The notes beneath the pieces were generated by a model. The model was not told where the DNA came from, ran no database searches, and saw only the letters and a list, made by a program, of their open reading frames with translations. From NCBI RefSeq assembly GCF_010686685.1, contig NZ_JAAGWD010000012.1, positions 1 to 48,488 of the forward strand: 48,488 bases of DNA, given 5' to 3'. This document shows positions 35,504-44,161 of the stretch, in pieces. The stretch comes from Pontibacter burrus. GTDB taxonomy: Bacteria > Bacteroidota > Bacteroidia > Cytophagales > Hymenobacteraceae. Made by a program: the position numbers and the translations under genes. Position 1 is the stretch's first letter. Each line of letters begins with the position of its first letter.

Positions 35504-36220
35504 ATGTCAGGCAGGTACGGTCATAATATAGCACTTATAGTTACAGGACTTGTACTTGCCGCCTGCGACACCACCGTGAACGCCGACAAAGCCGAAGTTG
35601 GGGCACCTGTAAAAGCGCAGGCTATAGTTGCTACAACGGAAGTATATACTATAGATACCGCCAAAAGCACGGTAACCTGGATAGGCGCAAAACTTACCGG
35701 CAGGCACAACGGCATCTTTAAAATTGATAACGGCCAGCTGACGATGCACAACAAGTTGCTGACCGGTGGTAAAATTGAGTTTAACATGCTTGCCACCCGG
35801 TCTGACGACAAACATTTAGATGAGGCCGGAAACGAGAAACTTACCACACACCTGCGATCTGCCGATTTTTTTGATGTAGAACGCTTTCCCAGAGCCCGCT
35901 TCGTACTTACCAGCATAGCTCCTTACGACAGCACCCGCGAAGCTAAACCACCAATCCACGCCCCTGATAACGACCTACGCGTAAAAGGTGCCACCCACTA
36001 CCTTACAGGCAACTTAACTATAAAGGATAAAACTAAAAGCATACGGTTCCCGGCCAGAATCACCCTGCAGGACAGCCTGCTGAAAGCCCGCGCCAACTTT
36101 AACATAGACCGCACCGACTGGGACCTAATATACCGCTCCGACAAATCACTGGGAAACCAGACCATTCACCCGGATGTGAACATAGATATAAACCTTGTAG
36201 CCATACAAAAGCACAGGTAA
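35504..36220 (+). CDS. YceI-family lipoprotein
   Basis: 238 residues. The lipobox LAAC (Cys21) is followed by a spacer and a YceI lipocalin-like domain (about 48-235): YTIDTAKSTVTWIGAKLTGRHNGIF, FDVERFPRARFVLTSI and LTIKDKTKSIRFPARI. YceI proteins bind long polyisoprenoid or amide lipids in a beta-barrel pocket. It is translated just after the porin-family gene. Confidence 0.92.
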   Translation: MSGRYGHNIALIVTGLVLAACDTTVNADKAEVGAPVKAQAIVATTEVYTIDTAKSTVTWIGAKLTGRHNGIFKIDNGQLTMHNKLLTGGKIEFNMLATRSDDKHLDEAGNEKLTTHLRSADFFDVERFPRARFVLTSIAPYDSTREAKPPIHAPDNDLRVKGATHYLTGNLTIKDKTKSIRFPARITLQDSLLKARANFNIDRTDWDLIYRSDKSLGNQTIHPDVNIDINLVAIQKHR

Positions 36221-36300
36221 AGCTCCTGTATTGGCGTACCCACTACACGCTAAAATACAATTGCAGACGTTTGTAACTACAACAACCAACCTTTTTGAGT

Positions 36301-36843
36301 ATGAAAAAGTACTTTTGCCTGCTGTTGTGTTTGCTGCTTGCCACCGGTGCAAGTGCCCAACCCGACGCGCTGGCAACATTTAACCTGCAGCAGTCCGGAA
36401 TATTAAGGATAGGCATGTTTGTGCTGGGTGGATGGGCGCTGCTGAATATTCTGATCGGGAGTTTCAGGCTGATGAAAGCGACGCGCAACAAGCGTTTCTT
36501 TTTTCAGATGAACATTTACTGGAACATTGTAAACCTGGTTATTGCCTCGGCGGCTCTATACTCTCTGCTGACCACCGATATTGCTAACTACACACTTGCC
36601 CAAAGCCTGACCCAACACCACTGGTTTAAGAAGGTGCTCTACCTGAACATTGGCCTGGATATAGCTTACCTGATGATGGGCATATGGCTACAGGAGCGTT
36701 CCCGCTTTTCGCCAAAAACAGAACAGCTGAAAGGCTGGGGCCAAGCCATTGTATTGCAAGGCCTTTTCCTGCTGGTGCTGGATGTGGTGCTCACAGCCAT
36801 GCTGGAAGATAAGGCTCCCACACTGCATAGCCTGATTCCATAG
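36301..36843 (+). CDS. Four-helix membrane protein, DUF6992-like
   Basis: 180 residues from the ATG at 36301 (the frame is also open to a TTG at 36295). A signal peptide or first helix (to GASAQ) precedes four hydrophobic helices. The stretch MFVLGGWALLNILIGSF, followed by FFQMNIYWNIVNLVIA, matches what I recall of DUF6992 proteins. Role unknown. A bidirectional terminator follows. Confidence 0.75.
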   Translation: MKKYFCLLLCLLLATGASAQPDALATFNLQQSGILRIGMFVLGGWALLNILIGSFRLMKATRNKRFFFQMNIYWNIVNLVIASAALYSLLTTDIANYTLAQSLTQHHWFKKVLYLNIGLDIAYLMMGIWLQERSRFSPKTEQLKGWGQAIVLQGLFLLVLDVVLTAMLEDKAPTLHSLIP

Positions 36844-36863
36844 CTGGAATTATTCAAAACTAT

Positions 36864-36894
36864 AAAGCCGCGGCAGTTTAGCGCCGCGGCTTTT
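36864..36894. terminator. Bidirectional terminator
   Basis: A stem AAAGCCGCGGC / GCCGCGGCTTT with a short loop and a T-rich end lies between the convergent membrane-protein and PfpI-family genes; two CTATAGTT-like words follow immediately. Confidence 0.88.
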
Positions 36895-36960
36895 ATAGTT
36901 TATAGTTGTGATACCTTTTAACTGGCTCGATGCCGAACTATAGTTGTAAGCTATAGTTTG

Positions 36961-37515
36961 TTAATCGTGTCGGCCTTCGGCAAATTCTTCTACCATCTTC
37001 AGGTTAAAGGCAGGAATATCGTCGGGGTTGCGGCTTGTTACCATGCCATTATCAACTACCACTTCCTGGTCTACCCACTCGGCTCCGGCATTTTTTAGGT
37101 CGGTTTGCAGCGTGTGGTAGCTGGTCATTTTGCGGCCTTTTATTTTGCCGGTCTCAATTAGTGTCCAGGGGCCGTGGCAGATGGCGGCAACCGGCTTGCT
37201 GCTCTCCATAAATTTATTCACAAAGCTTACCGCCTCTTTGTTGGCACGCAGGGTATCGGGATTCATGACGCCGCCAGGCAACAGCAGGCCATCATACTCC
37301 TCTGCGTTTACTTCGCTCAGCTTCTTATCTACCTTAAATTTATCGCCCCAGTCGGTGTGGTTCCAGGCTTTTAGCTCGCTGTTTTTGTTCGGCGATATGA
37401 TATGGGCTTCAGCGCCGGCATCTTTCAGCGCCTTCATTGGTTCAGTTAATTCTACCTGCTCAAATCCTTCTTCAACCAGTACTGCTATCTTTTTTCCTTC
37501 AAGTTTGTTTGCCAT
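36961..37515 (-). CDS. PfpI/DJ-1 family glutamine-amidotransferase-like protein
   Basis: 184 residues, the usual length of the PfpI / YhbO group. The nucleophile elbow AAICHGPW (Cys113, His114) and the conserved Glu in LVEEGFEQVE (about 13-22) are present, as is the closing TSRNPDDIPAF. Members act as deglycases, chaperones or peptidases in stress protection; which applies here is not known. Stand-alone gene. Confidence 0.93.
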   Translation of the reverse strand: MANKLEGKKIAVLVEEGFEQVELTEPMKALKDAGAEAHIISPNKNSELKAWNHTDWGDKFKVDKKLSEVNAEEYDGLLLPGGVMNPDTLRANKEAVSFVNKFMESSKPVAAICHGPWTLIETGKIKGRKMTSYHTLQTDLKNAGAEWVDQEVVVDNGMVTSRNPDDIPAFNLKMVEEFAEGRHD

Positions 37516-37678
37516 AGTTCTTTCTGTTTTTGGTTTTTATCATCCCTACTTAACGAACTATAGCCTGATAGGTTAAAGCCAGCCTGTGTGCCTGCACCAG
37601 TTGCCAGCTATCATTTCAACCTGCTTTATAACTGCCTATGCTGGATTCACGGGTTAATTTTCAAAAAGTGAAATTTTG

Positions 37679-37711
37679 TTTGGACTTGTAGCAATTCGTT
37701 TCTTAAGTTTG
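37679..37711 (+). promoter_or_regulatory. Promoter of the siderophore receptor
   Basis: TTTG (37679-37682), a 21-nt spacer and TAAGTTTG (37704-37711, perfect TAnnTTTG) precede the receptor gene. Transcription should start near 37718, within the operator described next. Confidence 0.6.
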
Positions 37712-37716
37712 CACTG

Positions 37717-37733
37717 TTTAGAATTAATCTAAA
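37717..37733. promoter_or_regulatory. Predicted iron-responsive operator
   Basis: TTTAGAATTAATCTAAA is a near-perfect dyad (arms TTTAGAAT and AATCTAAA) overlapping the predicted transcription start of a TonB-dependent siderophore receptor. Such AT-rich dyads are typical targets of Fur- or DtxR-family repressors; which one binds cannot be told here. Confidence 0.55.
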
Positions 37734-37774
37734 TAAAAACAACAAACCACACTCACTCATATATACACTGCTAC

Positions 37775-40210
37775 ATGCTTTACAGATTTACACTGATATG
37801 CCTCTTCATAATGATGCCGGGCATATTGCTAGCACAAAATGCTGCCTCTATACAAGGTATAGTAACAGACGAAAACGGGAAGCCAATGGAGTTTGCCAGC
37901 ATCGTGTTGGAGGGTACACGTTTTGGTGCCGTAACTGGCAGCAACGGTGCCTTCGTAATCAATAATCTTCCGGAAGGTACTTACCAGGTGCGTGCGCTGC
38001 TGCTTGGTTTCGAATGCAAGCCGCAGGAAATACACCTCACTACCGGCAGCAAAGCAAACATTGCCCTTAAACTAACTACAAAAGCCAGCCTGATTAACCA
38101 GGTAGAGGTATTCGGTATAAGAGATAAGCAGCCTGAAAAACTGGATGCCATTACCCGTCTGCCGCTTAAGCCAAGCGAGCAGATTCAGAGCATTTCGGTT
38201 ATCTCTGAGAAACTGATTGAGCAGCAGGGTGCCCTTACTGTAATTGAAGGTGTGCGCAACGTGCCGGGTGTTTATACATATGCCACTTATGGCGGTGTAA
38301 GAGAAAGTATCTCATCACGCGGTTTCCGTGGTATTCCAACGCTTAAAAACGGCGTGCGTGTTATGACCGATTTCCGTGGCCAAGGCTTCTCTACGGATAT
38401 GCAGGGTGTGGAAAGCGTGCAGGTACTGAAAGGTGCCAGTTCTATTACCATGGGTGCCTCTACCGACCTGGGTGGTCCGGGCGGTATTGTAAATATCGTA
38501 ACCAAAACACCTAAGTTCGAGAATGCCGGTGCTGTGTCGATGCGCGTAGGCAGCTGGGGTTTAATAAGACCGACATTTGATGTGCAGCGCGTGCTGGATA
38601 AAGACAACAAAGTAGCCATCCGCCTGAACGGAGCTTACGAAAATGGTGGCAAGTTCCGCGACCATATGGATAACGAATCCTTCTACATTAACCCATCGTT
38701 GGAATGGCGCCCGAATGCTAAGAGCACGTTAACCCTGGAGATGGATTACTTTAAAGAAGCGCAGGGCATTGACGTGGGTACCGTAAACCTGTCGGTAGGT
38801 AACAAAGAGAACAAGATCTACGACCTGCCATCCAGCCGCTTCCTGGGTTTTGAGTCTGATAAAACGGACCTGAAGCACACTACCTACACCGCCCGCTACA
38901 ACTATAACCTGACCAACAACCTGTACCTGCGTGCCGCGTTCTTCAACTCCAACTATAACTACGATGCCGTTAAGTCTAACCTGGCGGCGCTGAAAGCCAA
39001 TCCTAATACAGGCGTAAACGTGAATGAAGTAAACTGGTACCGCCGCTCTATTGCCCATAACTCTACACGCGAAGACAATAGCACCGTGCTGCAACTGGAT
39101 CTGGTAGGCCGCAAAGTACAGACCGGCAAGATCAACCACACCTTCCAGGTAGGTGTTGATTACCGTTACATCGACCTGTTCCAGCCTACTTTCAACTCTA
39201 TAGCTATAGACGATATAAACGTTTTTGACCCGGCAACTATAAGCCACACACTGCCTGAGAACGTAGCACCTTTTGAGCGCACCGGCGGCACCCAGGCCTA
39301 CGACTACCGCTTCGGGGTTACTTTACAGGATGTGATTCAACTGACTGACTGGGCCAGAGTTTATGGTGGCGTTCGCTACAGCACAAACAAAACCAGAGAC
39401 AACGGCGAAACAAGCGCTACCACTGAGTTCTGGAACCCACTGGCCGGCCTTATGTTTACCATTAAAGATGGTCTGAATATCTTTGGTTCTTACACCAACA
39501 GCACCAACCCACGCTCTGCCTCTGTGGTAGATGTAAATGGCAACCCACTGGGTGCCGAGCGCATCGACCAGATAGAGGCCGGTATCAAATCTGAGTGGCT
39601 TAACGACCGCCTTCGCTTTAACCTGACCTTCTTCAAGATCAACAACAAAGACATGAACCTGCAAGCCTTTACCGTGGATGAAAACGGTGTAGTGCAGGCA
39701 GAGGACTACTATATAAAAGGCGGTAACGACGAGCGCAAGGGAATGGAAGTAGAGCTTACGGGCCGCGTGCTGGAGAACCTGGAGATTGTAACCGGATATT
39801 CTTACATCGATGCGCAGTTTAAAGACCACACCACATTTGTACCGGGCTCGGCTCCGAACAACACGCCAAAGCACACCTTTAACGCTTATGCCAACTATAC
39901 GGTAAGAAACGGTTTGCTGCAGGGCCTTAACATTGGTGCCGGTGCCTACTACCTAGGCGAGCGCCCTTACAACGACTGGACACAGGCTGGCGTGCAGTAC
40001 CATAACATCGATCCGAACACAGCCCCGTGGTACAACAAAGCCTATACTATAGTTAATGCACAACTTGGCTACGACTTTAAAAAGCACTGGGGCGTGCGAG
40101 CGCTGTTCAACAACGTGTTCGACACAGTAGGTTACGATGCTTACCGCACCAGCTTTATCGACAGAATTCAGCCAAGAAATGTTTCTGGTATAGTTACCTA
40201 TAAATTTTAA
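37775..40210 (+). CDS. TonB-dependent siderophore receptor
   Basis: 811 residues. A signal peptide (to LLAQ, about residue 21) precedes a carboxypeptidase-regulatory-like domain (SIQGIVTDENGKPMEFASIVL, about 25-105), a plug with IQSISVISEKLIEQQGALTVIEGVRNVPGVY and VQVLKGASSITMGA, and a large barrel ending GIVTYKF. The plug wording is that of siderophore receptors (FhuE/FecA class). It imports ferric chelates using TonB. Downstream, after an internal terminator, lies a PepSY membrane reductase-like gene, the usual partner. A dyad operator overlaps the start of transcription, so iron repression is likely. Confidence 0.93.
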   Translation: MLYRFTLICLFIMMPGILLAQNAASIQGIVTDENGKPMEFASIVLEGTRFGAVTGSNGAFVINNLPEGTYQVRALLLGFECKPQEIHLTTGSKANIALKLTTKASLINQVEVFGIRDKQPEKLDAITRLPLKPSEQIQSISVISEKLIEQQGALTVIEGVRNVPGVYTYATYGGVRESISSRGFRGIPTLKNGVRVMTDFRGQGFSTDMQGVESVQVLKGASSITMGASTDLGGPGGIVNIVTKTPKFENAGAVSMRVGSWGLIRPTFDVQRVLDKDNKVAIRLNGAYENGGKFRDHMDNESFYINPSLEWRPNAKSTLTLEMDYFKEAQGIDVGTVNLSVGNKENKIYDLPSSRFLGFESDKTDLKHTTYTARYNYNLTNNLYLRAAFFNSNYNYDAVKSNLAALKANPNTGVNVNEVNWYRRSIAHNSTREDNSTVLQLDLVGRKVQTGKINHTFQVGVDYRYIDLFQPTFNSIAIDDINVFDPATISHTLPENVAPFERTGGTQAYDYRFGVTLQDVIQLTDWARVYGGVRYSTNKTRDNGETSATTEFWNPLAGLMFTIKDGLNIFGSYTNSTNPRSASVVDVNGNPLGAERIDQIEAGIKSEWLNDRLRFNLTFFKINNKDMNLQAFTVDENGVVQAEDYYIKGGNDERKGMEVELTGRVLENLEIVTGYSYIDAQFKDHTTFVPGSAPNNTPKHTFNAYANYTVRNGLLQGLNIGAGAYYLGERPYNDWTQAGVQYHNIDPNTAPWYNKAYTIVNAQLGYDFKKHWGVRALFNNVFDTVGYDAYRTSFIDRIQPRNVSGIVTYKF

Positions 40211-40231
40211 ATTAGATTTATTCCAAATAAC

Positions 40232-40268
40232 AAAAAAGCTGGCGATATTTACCGTCAGCTTTTTTTGA
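40232..40268 (+). terminator. Hairpin between receptor and PepSY gene
   Basis: The stem AAAAAAGCTGGCG / CGTCAGCTTTTTT (one G-T pair) with an 8-nt loop. It should reduce read-through from the highly expressed receptor into the PepSY gene. Confidence 0.85.
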
Positions 40269-40286
40269 CAACCCAAAACCACCTCC

Positions 40287-41492
40287 ATGAAGAAGAGCTT
40301 TAGCTGGCGTAAACTTTTTAACGATGTGCACTTATGGCTGGGCATTGCCAGCGGACTGGTTCTTTTCATCGTTTGCCTTACCGGCACCATCTATACTTTC
40401 CGCACAGATATTGAGCAGATGCTCGAGCCTGATAAGTATACAGTGGCTGTGCCAGCTATCGCAACACCGTTGCCGGCTAATGAGCTGATCGCGAAACTGG
40501 AGCAGGAGCATAACGGTAAAGTACTGAGCCTGGAAATGCCTGCCGATAAAGCAGAAAGCTATAAAGTGAGCATCGCCCCGCCTGCTACTGAAAAGCCGGA
40601 AGGCAAAGGAAAAGGCGAAGGCCGTAGTGGAGATGGCCCAAAACCAACATCGTACTTTGTTAACCCTTATACCGGCGCAGTGCTGGGTACCACCGAAGGT
40701 CCGGCAACAGAATTCTTCGGAACCGTAATGAAGATGCACCGCTGGCTGCTGATGGGCGATAGCGTAGGCCGTGTTATAGTTGGTATTTCTACTATCATAT
40801 TCGCGGTACTTTGCTTAACCGGTATAGTGCTGTGGTGGCCTAAAAAACTGAAGAACTGGAAACAGGGCTTAAAAGTAAAAACCAGCGGCAACTGGAAACG
40901 CATCAACCACGACCTGCACAACACCTTTGGTTTCTATAGTTTTATTCTGCTCCTGATCATGGCGCTGACGGGCCTTTGCTGGTCGTTTGAGTGGTACCGC
41001 GATGCACTGGGCAAGGTAATGGGCGCCGAGGTATTTAAAGGCCGTAAAGAAAAGCCGATGTTTACTTTTGCTGGTGCCGATGCCGCCGCCCTGACTACCG
41101 AAGATTTTATAGCCCGCGCTAACAAACTGCTGCCAAACGAAGGCAACATGCGCATTTCATTACCCGATAACGACAGCACGGCTATAGTTGTAACCAAGAG
41201 CCAGGCTGGCTTTATGGCGCTGAACGCGTCGGACAAGGTGCAGCTGGACCAGCATAACGGGCAGCCCCTAAAAGTGGAGATCTTTGCAGAGAAGCCGCTA
41301 AACGAACAGATTGTTTCGCTGATAAAGCCGCTGCACCTGGGCGATGTGTATGGCTCGTTCTCAAAAATCCTGTACTTCCTGGCCTGTCTGGTGGCAACCA
41401 GCTTACCGGTTACCGGCACCCTGATCTGGATCAACAAGCTTAAAAAGAAATCGAAGAAGAAGCTGAAACCAAGAACTATAGCTGCTGCCTAG
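40287..41492 (+). CDS. PepSY-associated membrane protein, putative ferri-siderophore reductase
   Basis: 401 residues. Four membrane helices (about 20-42, 163-187, 208-228 and 358-380) and two periplasmic PepSY-type regions. The first helix is preceded by WRKLFNDVHLWLGIASG, the family start; His residues in the helices (HLW, MHRWLLMGD, NHDLHNTFGFY) may bind heme. Members act in reductive iron release after siderophore import. An EKPEGKGKGEGRSGDG-like insertion (about 97-113) is low complexity. It pairs with the upstream siderophore receptor. Confidence 0.9.
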   Translation: MKKSFSWRKLFNDVHLWLGIASGLVLFIVCLTGTIYTFRTDIEQMLEPDKYTVAVPAIATPLPANELIAKLEQEHNGKVLSLEMPADKAESYKVSIAPPATEKPEGKGKGEGRSGDGPKPTSYFVNPYTGAVLGTTEGPATEFFGTVMKMHRWLLMGDSVGRVIVGISTIIFAVLCLTGIVLWWPKKLKNWKQGLKVKTSGNWKRINHDLHNTFGFYSFILLLIMALTGLCWSFEWYRDALGKVMGAEVFKGRKEKPMFTFAGADAAALTTEDFIARANKLLPNEGNMRISLPDNDSTAIVVTKSQAGFMALNASDKVQLDQHNGQPLKVEIFAEKPLNEQIVSLIKPLHLGDVYGSFSKILYFLACLVATSLPVTGTLIWINKLKKKSKKKLKPRTIAAA

Positions 41493-41814
41493 GCCCTGCT
41501 AAAAAATATTTTCACTTTTTTTTATAATAACGTAACCATCGCCAGAACACTCCCGTAAAAAGGGATGGCTAAAAGTTGAAAAGTTTTTAAATAAACTTAT
41601 TCATAAACGAAGGCTCCTTGTTAAGAGGAGCCTTTTGTTTTTTATACCCATCTATAGTGCTGGCACTTGCAAATCCTTTACATCCAGTTAAAGAGCAGGT
41701 TCATACTCCCTCATCATCTGTTCGTCTAAAACCTACCATTAAACTTCTGATTTTAAGGCGCTCCGTTTAACTTTATACCTATAATACAGTATAGCAGCAA
41801 CACGTTGTATACCT
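41493..41814. other. Spacer with terminator and predicted leader
   Basis: The first part holds an A/T-rich tail after the PepSY gene and a hairpin terminator (41609-41640). The last 170 bases lead into the tlpA-like gene; TAACTTTA (about 41767) is one mismatch from TAnnTTTG. No coding sequence or RNA recognised. Confidence 0.5.
41609..41640 (+). terminator. Terminator after the iron-uptake pair
   Basis: The stem AAGGCTCCT / AGGAGCCTT with a 7-nt loop, followed by TTGTTTTTT. Confidence 0.82.
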
Positions 41815-42312
41815 ATGAAACTATACCAGCCTTTCCGGATCGCATTTATAGTGGCAGTACTCAGTTTAGCCGGCTTTACCGCGCAGGCGCAGAGCGTAAA
41901 CGTGATTAAATTCGATGAGCTGCAGAAGCTTCGCAACTCCCCCACCGATACCTTGTATGTGGTAAATTTCTGGGCGACCTGGTGCGGCCCCTGCATCAAA
42001 GAAATGCCTTACTTCGAAGCTATAAACCAACAGTACAAAGGCCAGCCTGTGCGAGTTATTTTAGTAAGCATGGATGCCGCCGAGGACCTGCAAAAGGTGA
42101 AAACATTTATGCAGCGCCGTAAAATTGCGTCGGATGTCTGGCTGCTGGATGAGACCGATGCCAATGCCTGGATAGATAAACTGGAGCCAAAGTGGAGTGG
42201 CGCCATACCGGCTACTATGTTGTTTAACAACAAGCGCAAGCAGTACAACTTTGTAGAAAAAGAACTGAAAGAAGACGAGCTGCAAGCCCTGGTAAAGCAA
42301 TTCAAACCATAA
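41815..42312 (+). CDS. TlpA-family thiol-disulfide oxidoreductase
   Basis: 165 residues. A signal peptide (to AQAQ, about residue 26) is followed by a thioredoxin fold with the active-site motif WATWCGPC (Cys57, Cys60) and the cis-proline region AIPATML. It is expected to reduce or exchange disulfides outside the cytoplasm, for instance in cytochrome c maturation or extracytoplasmic repair. It lies 11 bases before the redoxin gene and is likely co-transcribed with it. Confidence 0.92.
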   Translation: MKLYQPFRIAFIVAVLSLAGFTAQAQSVNVIKFDELQKLRNSPTDTLYVVNFWATWCGPCIKEMPYFEAINQQYKGQPVRVILVSMDAAEDLQKVKTFMQRRKIASDVWLLDETDANAWIDKLEPKWSGAIPATMLFNNKRKQYNFVEKELKEDELQALVKQFKP

Positions 42313-42323
42313 ACTATAGATCT

Positions 42324-42956
42324 ATGAAAAAACCGATCTTACCACTCATGTACACCTTCTGCCTGCTGGTTGTGGGTATGTTGCTTGCCGCTACACCTGC
42401 CAATAACACCGGCTACCAGGTTGGCGACAAAGCCCGCGACTTTAAACTGAAGAACGTTGACGGCAAAATGCTATCGATGGCCGACTACAAAGATGCCAAA
42501 GGCTTTATCGTTACGTTTACCTGCAACACCTGCCCATACTCTGTAGCTTACGAGGACCGCATTATTGCCCTGCATAACAAATATGCGCCTAAAGGCTACC
42601 CGGTTATCGCTATTAACCCCAACGATGTAACTGCATCGCCAAAAGACTCTTATGCCGATATGCAGCAGCGCGCAAAAGACAAGAAGTTCCCGTTTGCTTA
42701 CCTGTACGACGAAACCCAGGAAATTACCAGAGCCTACGGTGCTACCCGTACGCCACACCTGTACATTGTGCAGAAGCAGAAAGACAACACTTACAAAGTA
42801 GCTTACATTGGCACTATAGACGACAACAGCCGCGATGCTTCTAAAGTGGAAAAGAAATATGCCGAAGCCGCTCTGGATGAACTGGTAGCCAACAAAGCCG
42901 TGAGCCAGCCTAACACCAAAGCCATCGGTTGCACCATTAAGTGGCGCGAAGCATAA
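42324..42956 (+). CDS. Exported AhpC/TSA-type thioredoxin-fold protein
   Basis: 210 residues with a signal-peptide-like N-terminus. QVGDKARDFKLKNVDGK opens the redoxin domain and TFTCNTCPYS (Cys67, Cys70) is the active site, matching the CxxCP group of redoxins found in Bacteroidota. The closing segment (IGCTIKW) carries a further Cys. It acts with the upstream TlpA-like protein in extracytoplasmic thiol chemistry. A terminator follows, whose 3' part is the left end of a long direct repeat. Confidence 0.88.
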   Translation: MKKPILPLMYTFCLLVVGMLLAATPANNTGYQVGDKARDFKLKNVDGKMLSMADYKDAKGFIVTFTCNTCPYSVAYEDRIIALHNKYAPKGYPVIAINPNDVTASPKDSYADMQQRAKDKKFPFAYLYDETQEITRAYGATRTPHLYIVQKQKDNTYKVAYIGTIDDNSRDASKVEKKYAEAALDELVANKAVSQPNTKAIGCTIKWREA

Positions 42957-42980
42957 GCCGCAAACTATAGCATAAATTAT

Positions 42981-43017
42981 AAAGCACCTGTCATTCGGTT
43001 GGCAGGTGCTTTTGTTT
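42981..43017 (+). terminator. Terminator after the redoxin gene
   Basis: A 10-bp stem, AAAGCACCTG / CAGGTGCTTT, closes around a loop of about 11 nt and is followed by TGTTTTT. The right copy of the direct repeat begins inside this hairpin and lacks its left arm. Confidence 0.85.
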
Positions 43018-43330
43018 TTAGCCGTGTATAAGCGTGTATATCCGCGTTGTAACTCGGCTACGGGCAGCGGTTCGCTTCTGACAGGTACGCCCGTTTTCTC
43101 TGGTTCCCTGCCTACAAAAGTATTCGCAGCATAATGCCCGCCTCATCACCGATCCTAAACTGAACAATCTATAGTTTAATTTGTCGGATTCACACAAATC
43201 CAATATATTGTATGAACAAGATATGCTCTGCAGCAGGTAGTTTACTCAAGGATTTCAGCGGCAGGAAAACCAAACGAACAACTACGTTCATAGTGCAGAT
43301 AAGCGTATGTTGTGGTATATACAGTAGTTA
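42992..43330 (+). repeat. Left copy of a long direct repeat
   Basis: About 330-340 bases resemble 48051-48368. Shared islands are the GGCAGG.GCTTTTG.TTTTA start, CTATAGTTTA (about 43171), AATATATTGTAT (about 43203) and an identical 39-base block (43278-43316, beginning ACAACTACGTTCATAG and ending GTATGTTGTGGT). Similarity ends at TAGTTA (43325-43330). The 39-base block is itself an imperfect dyad (ACAAC.TACG / CGTA.GTTGT). Confidence 0.75.
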
Positions 43331-43333
43331 GGC
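43264..43333 (+). other. Possible attC-like junction before cassette 1
   Basis: GTTAGGC (43327-43333) is a perfect GTTRRRY core-site match and begins cassette 1. About 60 bases upstream, AAAACCAAAC is comparable to the AACCAAGC and AACCACAC of attC sites 1 and 2, with a dyad between. The first-box complementarity test cannot be applied because the start of the preceding cassette is unknown. Weaker than the three sites that follow. Confidence 0.45.
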
Positions 43334-44155
43334 CCAATATGAAGAAACATAAAAAGAGCATTTGTATAGTTGCATTGTTTCTGTCTTCCTGTGATGGTGG
43401 CGAATGGGATACGTCTTTGTATGTTCAACGAATTCCGAGTAGCAACAAAGTTATCTATGAATATGATGCATGGGGTGGTCGAGACTCACATCAGTTTGGA
43501 ATTGTGATAATGGACTCGACAGAAGATTTTGAAGTAAACAAGGTTCGGAATCTACCGATTTCATACTTCACGGAAGTTCCTAACAGTAGCCGAATCCATG
43601 CAATAAGCCTACAAAAAGCTGATGATGACAGTACTTCTTTGAATCCTATAGAGAAACATGAAGTACGTATTTCTGACATTCATTTAGAGATTGATAACTA
43701 TAAACAGTATAGTGGGTACTCGGATGCAGGCTGTGGCCTAAATGAATACCAATTTCAAACTTTTAAAGAAACAAAAGATAGTCTGTATCTTTTTGGCCTT
43801 CAAAAAATCTTTGGGGTAAATCTGGAGGGAAAAGAGAATGTTGGTTTTCAAAAAGGCAACATAAAGCTAATTACTGACTCAAATGGCAAACTTATGCGTT
43901 TGGAAATAAAAGAGCTATTTAAGGGAAAAGCCAATAAGCATAAATATAAAAAAGGCACGGCAGAAGTCATTGAGAGAAAAGAGAGCAGTCCAGTAGTTTG
44001 TTTAAGAATCTATTATTTCAAGCCACTAAAAACCATTTACTTAAGCGAATTCACAGACTACGGAATCTTTAAGCCAATAATAAATAATACTATGCCTAAC
44101 CAAGCACATGAGTAAAGCTTCAGCTACGCCTCGCTCACCTCATGTACGAGTACCG
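43328..44155 (+). mobile_element. Integron-type gene cassette 1
   Basis: 828 bases from G|TTAGGC to the CCG|TT boundary of attC site 1. The cassette's leading bases GTTAGGC are exactly complementary to the first box of its own terminal site, GCCTAAC (44094-44100). One gene fills it; its ATG lies 11 bases from the left edge and its stop lies inside the attC-like site, the compact layout of integron cassettes. Confidence 0.7.
43339..44115 (+). CDS. Cassette-borne lipoprotein of unknown function
   Basis: 258 residues from the ATG at 43339. The frame is open to an ATG at 43312, but that lies upstream of the cassette edge, so the inner start is chosen. MKKHKKSICIVALFLSSC gives a lipobox with lipid Cys18. 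The mature chain is AT-rich in codon choice, unlike flanking genes, with a YDAWGGRDSHQFGI segment near residue 40, a GYSDAGCGLNEYQF segment near 125-138 and a late RIYYFKPLKTIYLSEFT strand. No family recognised. The stop codon falls inside the attC-like site. Confidence 0.75.
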   Translation: MKKHKKSICIVALFLSSCDGGEWDTSLYVQRIPSSNKVIYEYDAWGGRDSHQFGIVIMDSTEDFEVNKVRNLPISYFTEVPNSSRIHAISLQKADDDSTSLNPIEKHEVRISDIHLEIDNYKQYSGYSDAGCGLNEYQFQTFKETKDSLYLFGLQKIFGVNLEGKENVGFQKGNIKLITDSNGKLMRLEIKELFKGKANKHKYKKGTAEVIERKESSPVVCLRIYYFKPLKTIYLSEFTDYGIFKPIINNTMPNQAHE

Positions 44156-44161
44156 TTACCA
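44094..44161 (+). other. attC-like recombination site 1
   Basis: 68 nt from GCCTAAC (R'' box, matches RYYYAAC) to GTTACCA (R' box). Between the boxes are a 5-nt spacer CAAGC, the stem ACATGAG (44106-44112) pairing with CTCATGT (44139-44145), and the ACGAG-TACC spacer. The cassette boundary is the G at 44155, 61 nt from the start of the site. Confidence 0.7.

Larger units (their letters stand above)
42957..43338. other. Spacer at the left border of the acquired block
   Basis: The spacer holds a terminator, the left copy of the long direct repeat and an attC-like junction, all described separately. A minus-strand open frame (43018-43203) across it is not credible. Confidence 0.6.

Noticed and set aside
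36961..37515. DJ-1/PfpI gene as part of a defence island with the HD-PycTM protein
   Set aside because: The two are 13 kb apart with unrelated genes between, and the PfpI-type protein is a common stress protein.
43312..43338. Upstream in-frame ATG for the first cassette lipoprotein
   Set aside because: It lies before the cassette edge (G|TTAGGC at 43327) and inside the repeat block; the ATG at 43339 begins a clean lipoprotein signal peptide.
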